From Campylobacter concisus (GTDB lineage: Bacteria; Campylobacterota; Campylobacteria; Campylobacterales; Campylobacteraceae), in assembly GCF_001891085.1 (NCBI RefSeq), contig NZ_JXUP01000008.1, forward strand, positions 81,991 through 145,990: a stretch of 64,000 nucleotides of DNA, in the 5' to 3' direction. This document shows positions 45,712 through 53,100 of this stretch, piece after piece. How positions within the stretch are numbered: position 1 is the first letter of the stretch; each line of letters begins with the position of its first letter. The translations under genes were made by a program, and so were the position numbers. The notes under the pieces are model-generated. The model searched no databases, was not told the origin of the DNA, and worked only from the letters and a program-made list of their open reading frames with translations.

Positions 45712-46223
45712 TGCCAGATATCTATGACCAGGATTTGGAAGGACTAGCGGCTGCAGAGGAAACACAGACGCAAGAAGCCCAAACTGCTTTAAAAAACGCA
45801 GATAAACCACAGGTACAGGCAGAAACTAAAGCACCAGCTGCTCCGCAGTCTGATGACTCAGTAAAACTCAACAAAGAAGAGTATGCGGATTTTCAAAGAA
45901 TGCGCCAAGCCGCGCAACTTTCGCAAATGGAGACGGATTTTAGGAAGAGTTATCCGGACTTTGATATGCAAAAAGTCACAGACAAAATTTTAGAGATGGA
46001 TGAGAAAAACCCTGGCACTGGCGATGCACTACTGACTCCGGTAGGGATTGAAAACGTCTATCTAAAATTTTTCCATGGCAAGGCACAAGTGCAAGTTGAT
46101 GATGAATTTGACATAGCACGGGGGACTGGTGGTGGTGTGAGCGTAAAAGAGCTCATCGGTAAGATTAATAAAGGTGAGGCTAACGATAGCGAGAAGCAGG
46201 CCTTATATGCGAGATTATTTTAA
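45711..46223 (+). CDS. Putative phage scaffolding protein
   Basis: A 170-residue acidic protein. The first 60 residues are Gln/Ala/Thr-rich and low in complexity; a helical segment (YADFQRMRQAAQLSQMETDFRKSYPDFDMQKV) follows; the end is basic-acidic helix (VKELIGKINKGEANDSEKQALYARLF). Acidic, helical, low-complexity proteins just before the capsid gene are usually scaffolds. The family name is not recognised; the role is inferred from position. Confidence 0.65.
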   Translation: MPDIYDQDLEGLAAAEETQTQEAQTALKNADKPQVQAETKAPAAPQSDDSVKLNKEEYADFQRMRQAAQLSQMETDFRKSYPDFDMQKVTDKILEMDEKNPGTGDALLTPVGIENVYLKFFHGKAQVQVDDEFDIARGTGGGVSVKELIGKINKGEANDSEKQALYARLF

Positions 46224-46236
46224 GGAGTAAAAGAAA

Positions 46237-47160
46237 ATGGCTATAAAAACTGGATTAGTAACTGCTGAAGAGGCTTTTGGCAGTAAGGGTGTAGTACTTG
46301 AAAACACTATAAAGCAAATAGGATGGCAATCTACGCCTTTTTATAGTGCAATAAGCACAGCCGCACCTGCAGATAGAAGCACGAGCGTGGCGGTAGGGCA
46401 TAAATGGTTTTATGATGAGTTGCCTGATGGTGACGCAGCTAATGCGCACGCAGAAGGTGGAGCTAAAGCAACAGCCAAGTATTTTGTTGGCAATACTCTA
46501 AGTAATCATTTTCAAATAGTTAAAAATACATACGGAGTTTCTGGATCACAAGAGCCGGCCAAAGATGTAGCAGGTAGAGGCATCCTGGCTAATCAAGGCG
46601 AGATGGCTTCCGTGGAACATAAAAAGTCCATAGAGAAAATTTTGCTTTCTTCTCAGACGGCTGTACAAAGAGTAAATAGTGGTGGTTCTCCTGTAGTCGG
46701 AAAATGTGGTGGATTAAAAAGTTTTTCTACTGCAAATAATACAATCGATGCAAATAATACAGACTTAACTATGCAAATGATTAGAGATCTGCTAAAAATC
46801 GGCTGGAGCAAAGGTAGACCTTATCAATTCTTAATGGTAAATGATAAGCAAAATGATAGGCTGCTAGATATTCTCGACAAGATAAAACAAGCCAATATCA
46901 CACAAAAATACCTAGAAGAGGATCTACTTGCCATTAGAACTAGCTACGGCGATGTAAAGGTTATGTTGAATCCATTCTTAGATCAAAATGAGATCATTGC
47001 CTTTAGAGCCGATGACATTTTTAAAGTAAATTGGCGTCCAATGATGACTAGAGAGCTCCCAACTAGCAACGATGCTGTAGAAAAAGAGATTATTAGCGAA
47101 TTTACACTTCGTGTATGTACTCCTGTAGCATTTGGATGGCTTAAAAAGCTAAAGGTGTAA
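46237..47160 (+). CDS. Phage major capsid protein (DUF5309/SU10-like)
   Basis: A 307-residue protein matching the plan of the DUF5309 head proteins: N-terminal DVxN-type helix region, QIGWQSTPFYSAISTA, then HKWFYDELPDG and NTYGVSGSQEPAKDVAGRG, a KGRPYQFLMVNDKQ segment and a C-terminal R-rich strand. This fold is used by podovirus-like and some other tailed phages, not by P2, so head and tail modules here have different origins. AAGGAG lies before the ATG. It ends three bases before the next gene. Confidence 0.82.
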   Translation: MAIKTGLVTAEEAFGSKGVVLENTIKQIGWQSTPFYSAISTAAPADRSTSVAVGHKWFYDELPDGDAANAHAEGGAKATAKYFVGNTLSNHFQIVKNTYGVSGSQEPAKDVAGRGILANQGEMASVEHKKSIEKILLSSQTAVQRVNSGGSPVVGKCGGLKSFSTANNTIDANNTDLTMQMIRDLLKIGWSKGRPYQFLMVNDKQNDRLLDILDKIKQANITQKYLEEDLLAIRTSYGDVKVMLNPFLDQNEIIAFRADDIFKVNWRPMMTRELPTSNDAVEKEIISEFTLRVCTPVAFGWLKKLKV

Positions 47161-47162
47161 AA

Positions 47163-47858
47163 ATGAATTATGAGGCGTTTTTGCAGCGGTTGAAGGTATC
47201 TACCAGGGGAGATATAAAACTCCCTGATTTTGAAGAATTAAAATCATTAGTGGAAGAGACAGCAGCAGATATATCGCGTGCAGTAACGCCTCTTGAAATG
47301 ATTGAGATAGATCATAGAAATTTTGGTATCGAATACCATATAGACAAAAGACGTTTTGTGAGGAAATTTAACGCACAAAAAAATGAAAATGATGTTGTTG
47401 ATTTTCTTGACGAATCGCTTTTAAAAGCACTTATTTATGGAGTGGCCAAAAAAAGAGCACATTCTGAGTTTTATGCAAAATACAACAAGTTTTATCTACA
47501 AAATTTATGTGAATATGAACTAAATAATTTTAACGAAAATTCATATAACTTAACAGAAGCACTTAGAATAAAGGGCTGGTTAAAGCCTTATAAAATAGAT
47601 TATGCCTTAGATCCTTACTATTCATGGGATGAAAATTTCATTAAAAGACTTGATTATTACATGGCAAATATCGTTTATGGCCAAATCGATAACTACGAGC
47701 ATCCAGAGAAATTTTTAAATAGTGATGAGCTTGGGTATAGGAAATTTATATATCTTTTTATCGCCTATCAAAACGGCGAGCATACCGATAGAGAGGATTT
47801 AAGAGCGCTTGATAGGCTGATGAGCAAGAAAGTTTTAGGGGAGAATAAAAATGGCTGA
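47163..47858 (+). CDS. Phage protein, possible head-tail adaptor, 231 aa
   Basis: I do not recognise the family. The protein has no signal or membrane segment; the middle (DFLDESLLKALIYGVAKKRAHSEFY) resembles head-tail adaptor proteins that follow capsid genes in podovirus-like clusters, and the C-terminal half is rich in Tyr and Asn. It lies directly after the capsid and overlaps the fibre gene by eight bases. If it is the adaptor, the genes usually found next (tail completion, baseplate) are missing between it and the fibre gene. Confidence 0.6.
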   Translation: MNYEAFLQRLKVSTRGDIKLPDFEELKSLVEETAADISRAVTPLEMIEIDHRNFGIEYHIDKRRFVRKFNAQKNENDVVDFLDESLLKALIYGVAKKRAHSEFYAKYNKFYLQNLCEYELNNFNENSYNLTEALRIKGWLKPYKIDYALDPYYSWDENFIKRLDYYMANIVYGQIDNYEHPEKFLNSDELGYRKFIYLFIAYQNGEHTDREDLRALDRLMSKKVLGENKNG

Positions 47859-49416
47859 TATGGAATTTACTCAAATTTGTAAAGAAATTTTAGGGATAGG
47901 CAAAAAGCTTGAAAAAATAGAGCCTGATGAGCTGAGAAAAATAAAAACAGATATAGAAAGAATAAGCGAATTAGTCGCTGCAAATAAAACATTATTTGAT
48001 ACTGATAAAAAAGATTTTGATGGTAAGTATAATAAAATCGTTGAGATAATAAAAACATTCGACACTTTAAAAGCTCAAATAGAAGAGGTTTTAAAAAGCG
48101 GCACAATAAACGATAGTGCAGAGGCTTTGATTTCTACATTTTCTTCAAAAAAGATCATGGCTCTTTTGAATGAAGCAAAAGGGGTAGTAGATGAAAAATT
48201 TAGCACTATACATAAAAATGGCATAACCCCTTGGAACTCTACATTAGAGTATCCTGCTGGTGCCATTAGTGTTTTAAATGGTAAGCTCTATCAGGCAAAA
48301 ACACAAAATACAAATAAGAAACCTAGTGAAAATAAAGAAATATGGCGTGTTATAGCCAGTGAAGAGTGGTGCGAGCAGACTTTTTTAAATAAAAATGAAA
48401 AAATAGACGCGTACACCAAGCAAGAAAGCGACGATAAATTTGTTCCAAAAACCGAGCTAACGGATGGCTTGCCAATAGGTGCATATCTAAGCTATTCAAG
48501 CCAAAAAACGATCCCTGCTGGCTTTTTGATAGCTGACGGCAGAAGCCTTAAGAAGTCAGAATATCCAGAGCTATTTAATGTATTGGGTTACATATATGGT
48601 GGCTCGGGAGAAAACTTTAACTTACCTAATTTCAGTGACGGTAAGTTTATGAGATCTATAGGTGGCAACGCTGTAGGATTAGGTGTAGTTCAACAAGACG
48701 CTATTGATGTAAATAGCTTACAACTTAGAAGTATAGTAACAGATAGCTTAGGTAATAGAAATGTTTATGGTACTACAGGAAACGATTATAGAGCTGTTCA
48801 ATATACATATTCTACTACTGGCACTGATATAGCCTACAAAAGTGTTGCAGGTAAAGAAGACAAGCCAATATTTGCAACATCTAAACCTGCAAACGAAACT
48901 CGACCATACAATATGGCAGTAGTGTTCATTATAAAAGTCAAAAACGTAAATACTCCAACAGCTGGGCAAATCGATAAAACAATACTTGCAACTGAAACAA
49001 AAGCAGGCATAACAAAACTCAAAAATGCCATAACTGCCAAGCAAGAGGACGTGGCAGTAACCGAAAAAGCCGTGAGTGATGTGATAGAGGCAAATAAGAG
49101 TATAGGAGTAGGTCAAACTTATCAAGACGTGTGGGCTCAAAGAGAATTAAACACTTATTATCCAAACACCGCAGGCAGACCTATAATGGTAGATTTCAAT
49201 TTAGAGAGCACATCAGGATCTTACATTTTTCACATTGTTGTTGATGATGTAGTAGTAAGAAAAATACAATCAGAACGACTTTATTTTGTTGATGCACAAT
49301 TTATTGTGCCAGCAGGATCAAAATATAAAATAGCAACACCAGAAAATACTGCACTCAAAAAACTAAGTATATGTAGCAACACCAATATATCTAGCTCTTG
49401 GTCTGAACTAAAGTAA
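47851..49416 (+). CDS. Phage tail fibre protein with tail-collar domain
   Basis: A 521-residue fibre. Residues 10-140 are helical and coiled-coil-like, and a short beta segment (NGITPWNSTLEYPAGAISVL) follows. The Phage Tail Collar domain spans about 206-275, with PIGAYLSYSSQKTIPAGFLI, ADGRSLKKSEYPELF and FNLPNFSDGKFMRS. The C-terminal 120 residues are Thr/Ser-rich and probably receptor-binding. It is followed by a small coiled-coil gene of the fibre-assembly type. Confidence 0.85.
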   Translation: MADMEFTQICKEILGIGKKLEKIEPDELRKIKTDIERISELVAANKTLFDTDKKDFDGKYNKIVEIIKTFDTLKAQIEEVLKSGTINDSAEALISTFSSKKIMALLNEAKGVVDEKFSTIHKNGITPWNSTLEYPAGAISVLNGKLYQAKTQNTNKKPSENKEIWRVIASEEWCEQTFLNKNEKIDAYTKQESDDKFVPKTELTDGLPIGAYLSYSSQKTIPAGFLIADGRSLKKSEYPELFNVLGYIYGGSGENFNLPNFSDGKFMRSIGGNAVGLGVVQQDAIDVNSLQLRSIVTDSLGNRNVYGTTGNDYRAVQYTYSTTGTDIAYKSVAGKEDKPIFATSKPANETRPYNMAVVFIIKVKNVNTPTAGQIDKTILATETKAGITKLKNAITAKQEDVAVTEKAVSDVIEANKSIGVGQTYQDVWAQRELNTYYPNTAGRPIMVDFNLESTSGSYIFHIVVDDVVVRKIQSERLYFVDAQFIVPAGSKYKIATPENTALKKLSICSNTNISSSWSELK

Positions 49417-49430
49417 GGGAGGAAAAATTA

Positions 49431-49730
49431 GTGAAATACTACAAAGACAAAAATAATGAGAGATATGCTTATGAGGACGACGTAAGCGAAGAAGCTTTAG
49501 CTAAAAGTGTAGAAAAGTTTAGTTTAACACCTCTAGCACAAAAGGAGATAGAAGCATATTTATCTCCAAAGGTAGATGAGCGCGCCGAAAGACTAGCAGA
49601 GGTTGAAGCTGAAATCGCCGAGTGCGAAAACCACATTAAACACGCTTTGATTATCGGCAACAACGCCGTGCTTGAAAACCTAAGGGCGGAGTTAAAAGAG
49701 CTAATAGTGCAAAGAGAGGAATTAAAATGA
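49431..49730 (+). CDS. Small coiled-coil protein, probable tail-fibre assembly partner
   Basis: A 99-residue protein that starts KYYKDKNNERYAYEDDV, the look of short fibre-associated proteins, and ends in a Glu-rich coiled coil (ERLAEVEAEIAECENHIK). The start is GTG with GGAGG eight bases upstream. The gene overlaps the next by four bases. The family is not certain; context next to the fibre gene supports the suggestion. Confidence 0.65.
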   Translation: MKYYKDKNNERYAYEDDVSEEALAKSVEKFSLTPLAQKEIEAYLSPKVDERAERLAEVEAEIAECENHIKHALIIGNNAVLENLRAELKELIVQREELK

Positions 49731-49993
49731 GCTATTTCTTAATCTGCGTTTTATCGCTAATCTTGGGCGTGCTACTTTGCCCTATCGTGATCTTTTTACG
49801 TGCTAGAAAGTGCGAGGGCTGGGACAGCTCGAATATGACAAATATTATCAGGGTATTTGCGCACCTTGGAGCGCACCCAGATGACTTTGCCAAATTTCAA
49901 TACGAGGACGGTAAAAAACCGTTCTGGTACTTAGACAAAGACGAATTCACAGATGTGGTTCAAACTAGACCAACACAAAAGGATAGGAAATGA
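49727..49993 (+). CDS. Small phage membrane protein, 88 aa
   Basis: One N-terminal membrane helix (about 3-24, FLICVLSLILGVLLCPIVIF) followed by a hydrophilic tail with EGWDSSNMTNIIRVFAHLG and PDDFAKFQYEDGKKPFWYL. I do not recognise a named family; such single-helix proteins are common in the tail region of Campylobacter prophages. It overlaps both neighbours by four bases (ATGA type). Confidence 0.65.
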   Translation: MSYFLICVLSLILGVLLCPIVIFLRARKCEGWDSSNMTNIIRVFAHLGAHPDDFAKFQYEDGKKPFWYLDKDEFTDVVQTRPTQKDRK

Positions 49994-50157
49994 GAGTAAA
50001 AATAAAAAGGTGCGTAATTTGTGCATCAAAGCTGGATAAAGACGGCGCTTGCACTTGGAGCGAGTGTCCCAAATGCCCAGAATACAAACAGAGCGAAATA
50101 AAAGAGAGTGAGAAGCCAAGCAAGAAGTCAAAAAAGGAAAATGATGCTAAAGAGTAA
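49990..50157 (+). CDS. Cys-rich mini-protein, 55 aa (zinc-ribbon-like)
   Basis: ATG at 49990 overlaps the previous stop, with AGGAA just before it. The product has CVIC near the N-terminus and CTWSECPKC about 15 residues later, a zinc-ribbon-like Cys set, and a Lys/Glu/Ser tail. It overlaps the start of the next gene. Compact coupling on both sides supports it as a real gene. Confidence 0.6.
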   Translation: MRVKIKRCVICASKLDKDGACTWSECPKCPEYKQSEIKESEKPSKKSKKENDAKE

Positions 50158-50779
50158 AGAGATATTGCAGCTTATAACGATCATTTCAGTGGAACTTGTG
50201 CTTGAGTTGCTTGCATTTGTGGTCGTGCCAGTCGCATTACTATTTTGTAAAAAAGATGATGAACATCTGCCAAAGATATTTAGGTGGTTTGAAGATGCAA
50301 ACGACTATTACGATGGTAAGTGTGCTGCTATCAATGGTGATAGTGGCTGGAGAGAGAAGCACTATCCTGAGCCAGTCAATAGAACGTATAAAGCAAGGCT
50401 TCTTTGGCTCTTACGTAATAAGATAGGACGCTTTTCGAGTGAGATTAACGGCGTCAAAGTAGATGATGTAAATCCATATAGCATACAAACGATAGGTGAT
50501 CCCAATATTGCCAGTAATGGTGGTAAAAAGAGTGGGTTTTGTAAGGTTACTTGCACTTTAAAAGATGGCAGGGAGCGTTTTGGACTTTATAAAGTAGTCC
50601 GATACAAAGGCTTTTTAAGTGGCTTTTATTGTCGCATTTATGTCGGATGGAAGCTTATGGATATAGCAGGGGCAAATGCCTTAAATTTTAAAGAGTTCAC
50701 CCAGAAAGATGATAAGAAATATTTAAAAACGGTGTGGTGTATAAACCCATTTAAAAAAGTAAATCAAAAAGGAGAATAA
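50144..50779 (+). CDS. DUF7338-like phage membrane protein
   Basis: About 211 residues. An N-terminal membrane helix (LITIISVELVLELLAFVVVPVALLF without its flanks) is followed by a soluble part with LPKIFRWFEDANDYYDG and GWREKHYPEPVNRTYKARLLWLLRN, which I associate with the DUF7338 family of phage proteins. The C-terminal half contains GFYCRIYVGWKLMD. The ATG at 50144 gives seven bases of spacing to AAGG; the ATG at 50141 is the alternative. The role in the phage is not known. It ends three bases before the sheath gene. Confidence 0.65.
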   Translation: MLKSKEILQLITIISVELVLELLAFVVVPVALLFCKKDDEHLPKIFRWFEDANDYYDGKCAAINGDSGWREKHYPEPVNRTYKARLLWLLRNKIGRFSSEINGVKVDDVNPYSIQTIGDPNIASNGGKKSGFCKVTCTLKDGRERFGLYKVVRYKGFLSGFYCRIYVGWKLMDIAGANALNFKEFTQKDDKKYLKTVWCINPFKKVNQKGE

Positions 50780-50781
50780 AA

Positions 50782-51945
50782 ATGGCAGCAAAATTTGGTG
50801 TAAATGTAACCGTATCAGCTGAGGCAGCAAGACCAATAGCGGTAGAAAGTACTACGCCTATTGGTGTAGCAGGGTATGAAGAGGTGCTAGAAAATGGCCT
50901 ACATTTTTATATGACAACAGCAAAGGCACTTGAAGCTCTTGAAGCAAAATACAAAGCTAAAAAGGATGCGAGCCAAGCTTTTAAAAAAGGCTCGATTTAT
51001 AGGGCATTAAAGGGCATCGAAGATCAGGCAGTTAATACGCAGATTATTTTAAGCGTATTCACCAAAGACGACGATAGCGATACGAACGATGAGATCACGG
51101 AGTGCAAAAGTGCCGTTACAGCGTTTGCTAAAGCTAAATCACGCTTTGGTTATAGCCCAAATTTAATAATCGCACCTGGCTTTAGCCATGAAGATGCGAT
51201 TAAAGGCGAGATAGAAAAGATGGCAACTAGGCTAAAAGCAACTGGCATTGTGGATCTAAAAGCAGATGATGCAGCAGCAGCCATTGTTAAAATGGGCGAT
51301 TTTGGTACAAATAGGCTAGTTGCCGCTTATCCAAATGTCAAGGTTTGGGATGATGAAACGAACGCTTATGTCTATGAGGGGCAAAGCGCGAGAATAGCCG
51401 GCATGATAGCCCACACAGATGGTGCAAGCGAGTTTGGATATTCAGATAGCTATTCAAACAGGGTTATGATAGGAGTTTCGGGCACGCAAATAGACGTGGA
51501 TTTTGAGTTAGGTGAGACTTGTACAGCTGATGAGCTCAGGGCAGCAAAAATTTCTACCATTATCAGAGAGAGTGGCTTTAGGGCTTGGGGTGGCGAAACG
51601 AGTGACCAAGATACTATTTGGCAAGATCTAGCACGTGTTAGGATATTTGACCGAATATCGCAAGCTTGCCAAAAGGGAGTGCTGTTTGCGATCGATAGAA
51701 AAGCTAGCGAGCTTTATCATGCAAAAAGATCAGTTAGTGAGCTCCTTCGTCAGCTAGTTGGAGCAAAGGTACTTCTTGGATATGAGCTTAGCTGGAGTGC
51801 AAAAAACACCGACGCAACTATCACGGCTGGTAAATTTTACCTTGACGTCAGAATGCAAAACAATCCAATCGTTAAGCAGCTTACACTTGATTTTATCTAC
51901 GTGGATAAATACGGTAGCGTTTTGATGGATGAGTTAAACAAATAA
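50782..51945 (+). CDS. Phage contractile tail sheath protein (P2 FI-like)
   Basis: A 387-residue sheath subunit. It opens with FGVNVTVSAEAARPIAVEST and TPIGVAG, as sheath proteins do, and the middle part has SRFGYSPNLIIAPGFSHEDA. The C-terminal half (GFRAWGGETSD, WQDLARVRIFDRI, GKFYLDVRMQNNP) forms the conserved sheath core. Its presence means that this phage or its ancestor had a myovirus tail. AAAGGAG lies before the ATG. Confidence 0.93.
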   Translation: MAAKFGVNVTVSAEAARPIAVESTTPIGVAGYEEVLENGLHFYMTTAKALEALEAKYKAKKDASQAFKKGSIYRALKGIEDQAVNTQIILSVFTKDDDSDTNDEITECKSAVTAFAKAKSRFGYSPNLIIAPGFSHEDAIKGEIEKMATRLKATGIVDLKADDAAAAIVKMGDFGTNRLVAAYPNVKVWDDETNAYVYEGQSARIAGMIAHTDGASEFGYSDSYSNRVMIGVSGTQIDVDFELGETCTADELRAAKISTIIRESGFRAWGGETSDQDTIWQDLARVRIFDRISQACQKGVLFAIDRKASELYHAKRSVSELLRQLVGAKVLLGYELSWSAKNTDATITAGKFYLDVRMQNNPIVKQLTLDFIYVDKYGSVLMDELNK

Positions 51946-51957
51946 AGGAGATAAACA

Positions 51958-52470
51958 ATGAAAAGACAAATTCCTCAAGTAATCCAAGAAGGTAACGTTT
52001 ATATAGATGGCATCGGCTATCTTGGCGTAACAAAAAAGCTAAAGCTTCCCACAATAGAGTTTGAAATGATAGAGAGCAAAGGAGCTCTTAGCACAAATTA
52101 CACAACTGGCATGCTAAAGGCAACAGAGGTTGAATTTACAGTTAGTGTGCTAGATAAAAACATGTGGGTAAATTTAGGACTAAACAGCTTTACTAACCGC
52201 ATTCCGTGGCTTTTTAAAGCTAGCATTTTCCAAAGTGGCAAAAGTAAAACTGTGCCTTTTAGTGCAGCCTTTACTGGAGATATTATCAGTTATGAAGTAT
52301 CTGAGTTTGAAAGTGGAAAAGAGTTAGAAGTTACTATTAAGCTATCAGCTCATTTCGTGGATATAAACGTGGATGGCGTGCCGATGGTGCTAAAAGATAG
52401 TGAAAATATGATATGCGTTATAGGCGGAGTTGATTATATGGCAGGGGTTCGCTCAAATTTAGGAGAGTGA
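51958..52470 (+). CDS. Phage major tail tube protein (P2 FII-like)
   Basis: A 170-residue tube subunit. It starts with RQIPQVIQEGNVYIDGIGYLG and has the beta-strand pattern of FII proteins (LKLPTIEFEMIESKGAL; VEFTVSVLDKNMWVNLGL). It follows the sheath gene by 12 bases with AAGGAG between, the standard FI-FII order. A hairpin separates it from the chaperone gene. Confidence 0.9.
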   Translation: MKRQIPQVIQEGNVYIDGIGYLGVTKKLKLPTIEFEMIESKGALSTNYTTGMLKATEVEFTVSVLDKNMWVNLGLNSFTNRIPWLFKASIFQSGKSKTVPFSAAFTGDIISYEVSEFESGKELEVTIKLSAHFVDINVDGVPMVLKDSENMICVIGGVDYMAGVRSNLGE

Positions 52471-52483
52471 TTTTTTATACTAA

Positions 52484-52520
52484 GCCTGCTTGTTTTACTT
52501 TGATATGTAGCCAAGCAGGC
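52484..52520 (+). terminator. Hairpin between tail tube and tail chaperone genes
   Basis: GCCTGCTTG (52484-52492) and CAAGCAGGC (52512-52520) are perfect 9-bp arms with a 19-base loop. A-rich sequence follows, with no T-run, so it may be a partial terminator or a processing/stability element that lowers expression after the very abundant tube protein. Confidence 0.55.
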
Positions 52521-52543
52521 AAAAACAACAAAAGGATACAAAA

Positions 52544-52768
52544 ATGAAAGAGATAAAGATAAAAGATGAAATTTGGCAAATGCACGCACCAAAAGTAAGA
52601 ACCATTAAGATGGCGGATGAAAATGGTGGTAGCGATATGGCAAAAACTATCTATATGATAGCTGCACTTTGTAATAAGACACAAGATGAAGTTGAAAATT
52701 TGGAGTTTAAAGAATTTATGTCTTTACAAAAGGCGTTAAATGATTTTTTAGATGTAAGGGCGGAGTAA
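52544..52768 (+). CDS. Tail assembly chaperone, short (zero-frame) form, P2 E-like
   Basis: A 74-residue protein in the E position between tube and tape measure. It starts MKEIKIKDEIWQMHAP and ends DFLDVRAE. The pair TTT TTA (codons at 52745 and 52748) follows a T at 52744, which gives the slippery heptamer T TTT TTA just eight codons before the stop. The short form is expected to be the main product; the long form is annotated separately. Confidence 0.8.
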   Translation: MKEIKIKDEIWQMHAPKVRTIKMADENGGSDMAKTIYMIAALCNKTQDEVENLEFKEFMSLQKALNDFLDVRAE

Positions 52769-52902
52769 ATAACGAAAATATCGCCCTTATAGCTCATATT
52801 TTAGGCTATGGATATAACGAGATAATAAATCTTAGCTTGAGTGATTTTAGTGAGTTTTTAGAAATTTCAGTAAAGATCTTAAAGGCTAAGAGCGAGTTAT
52901 AA
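52544..52902 (+). CDS. Tail assembly chaperone, -1 frameshift form (E-E' fusion)
   Basis: A -1 shift at T TTT TTA (52744-52750) moves ribosomes into a frame that is open from 52744 to a TAA at 52900-52902. That frame encodes a helical extension (IALIAHILGYGYNEI, then LSDFSEFLEISVKILKAK). The fused product is about 118 residues. Overlapping E/E' expression by -1 shifting is the rule for chaperones at this location in P2- and lambda-like tails. The E' frame has no start codon or ribosome-binding site of its own at its beginning. Confidence 0.75.
52744..52750 (+). promoter_or_regulatory. Programmed -1 frameshift site T TTT TTA
   Basis: The heptamer is in the right phase (GAT TTT TTA read as T TTT TTA), the classic X XXY YYZ type. 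An upstream TGA at 52741-52743 in the -1 frame limits where shifting can occur, so the site lies within 52744-52765. Confidence 0.75.
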
Positions 52903-53053
52903 CTTCTTTGGTTTTACTTAATGCTAAGCCAGCGGTGCCAATAAGGCTGCCAAGTATCCCTAAGCCAAAAACTAAGGCAATAAACGTTTCAAAAAAGCCA
53001 CTTGGTGAAACGAAGAAGAATAAAACGATAAAAATAGGAATGATTAAAGCCAT
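52886..53053 (-). CDS. Small membrane protein (55 aa) antisense within the tail operon
   Basis: ATG at 53053 with AAGGA seven bases upstream opens a 55-codon frame ending with TAG at 52886. The protein begins MALIIPIFIVLFFFVSPSG, continues FFETFIALVFGLGILGSLIG and ends with a short Lys/Arg tail: two membrane helices. A TATAAT box lies 21 bases before the ATG on the same strand. It fills the only sizeable gap in the tail module, and its 3' end overlaps the E' frame. Such independently expressed extras in prophages are often lysogenic-conversion genes, immunity or exclusion proteins, or toxins; which one is not known. Confidence 0.65.
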   Translation of the reverse strand: MALIIPIFIVLFFFVSPSGFFETFIALVFGLGILGSLIGTAGLALSKTKEVITRS

Positions 53054-53074
53054 TTTAAATCCTTTTTAAAAGGG

Positions 53075-53080
53075 ATTATA
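53075..53080 (-). promoter_or_regulatory. -10 box of the antisense membrane-protein gene
   Basis: The minus strand reads ACGATATAATCCC, with TATAAT 21 bases before the ATG at 53053. AATCCCTTTT and AAAAAGGATT (53058-53078 region) can pair and would cover the Shine-Dalgarno site. Confidence 0.55.
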
Positions 53081-53100
53081 TCGTATTTTAAAGGAAAGAT

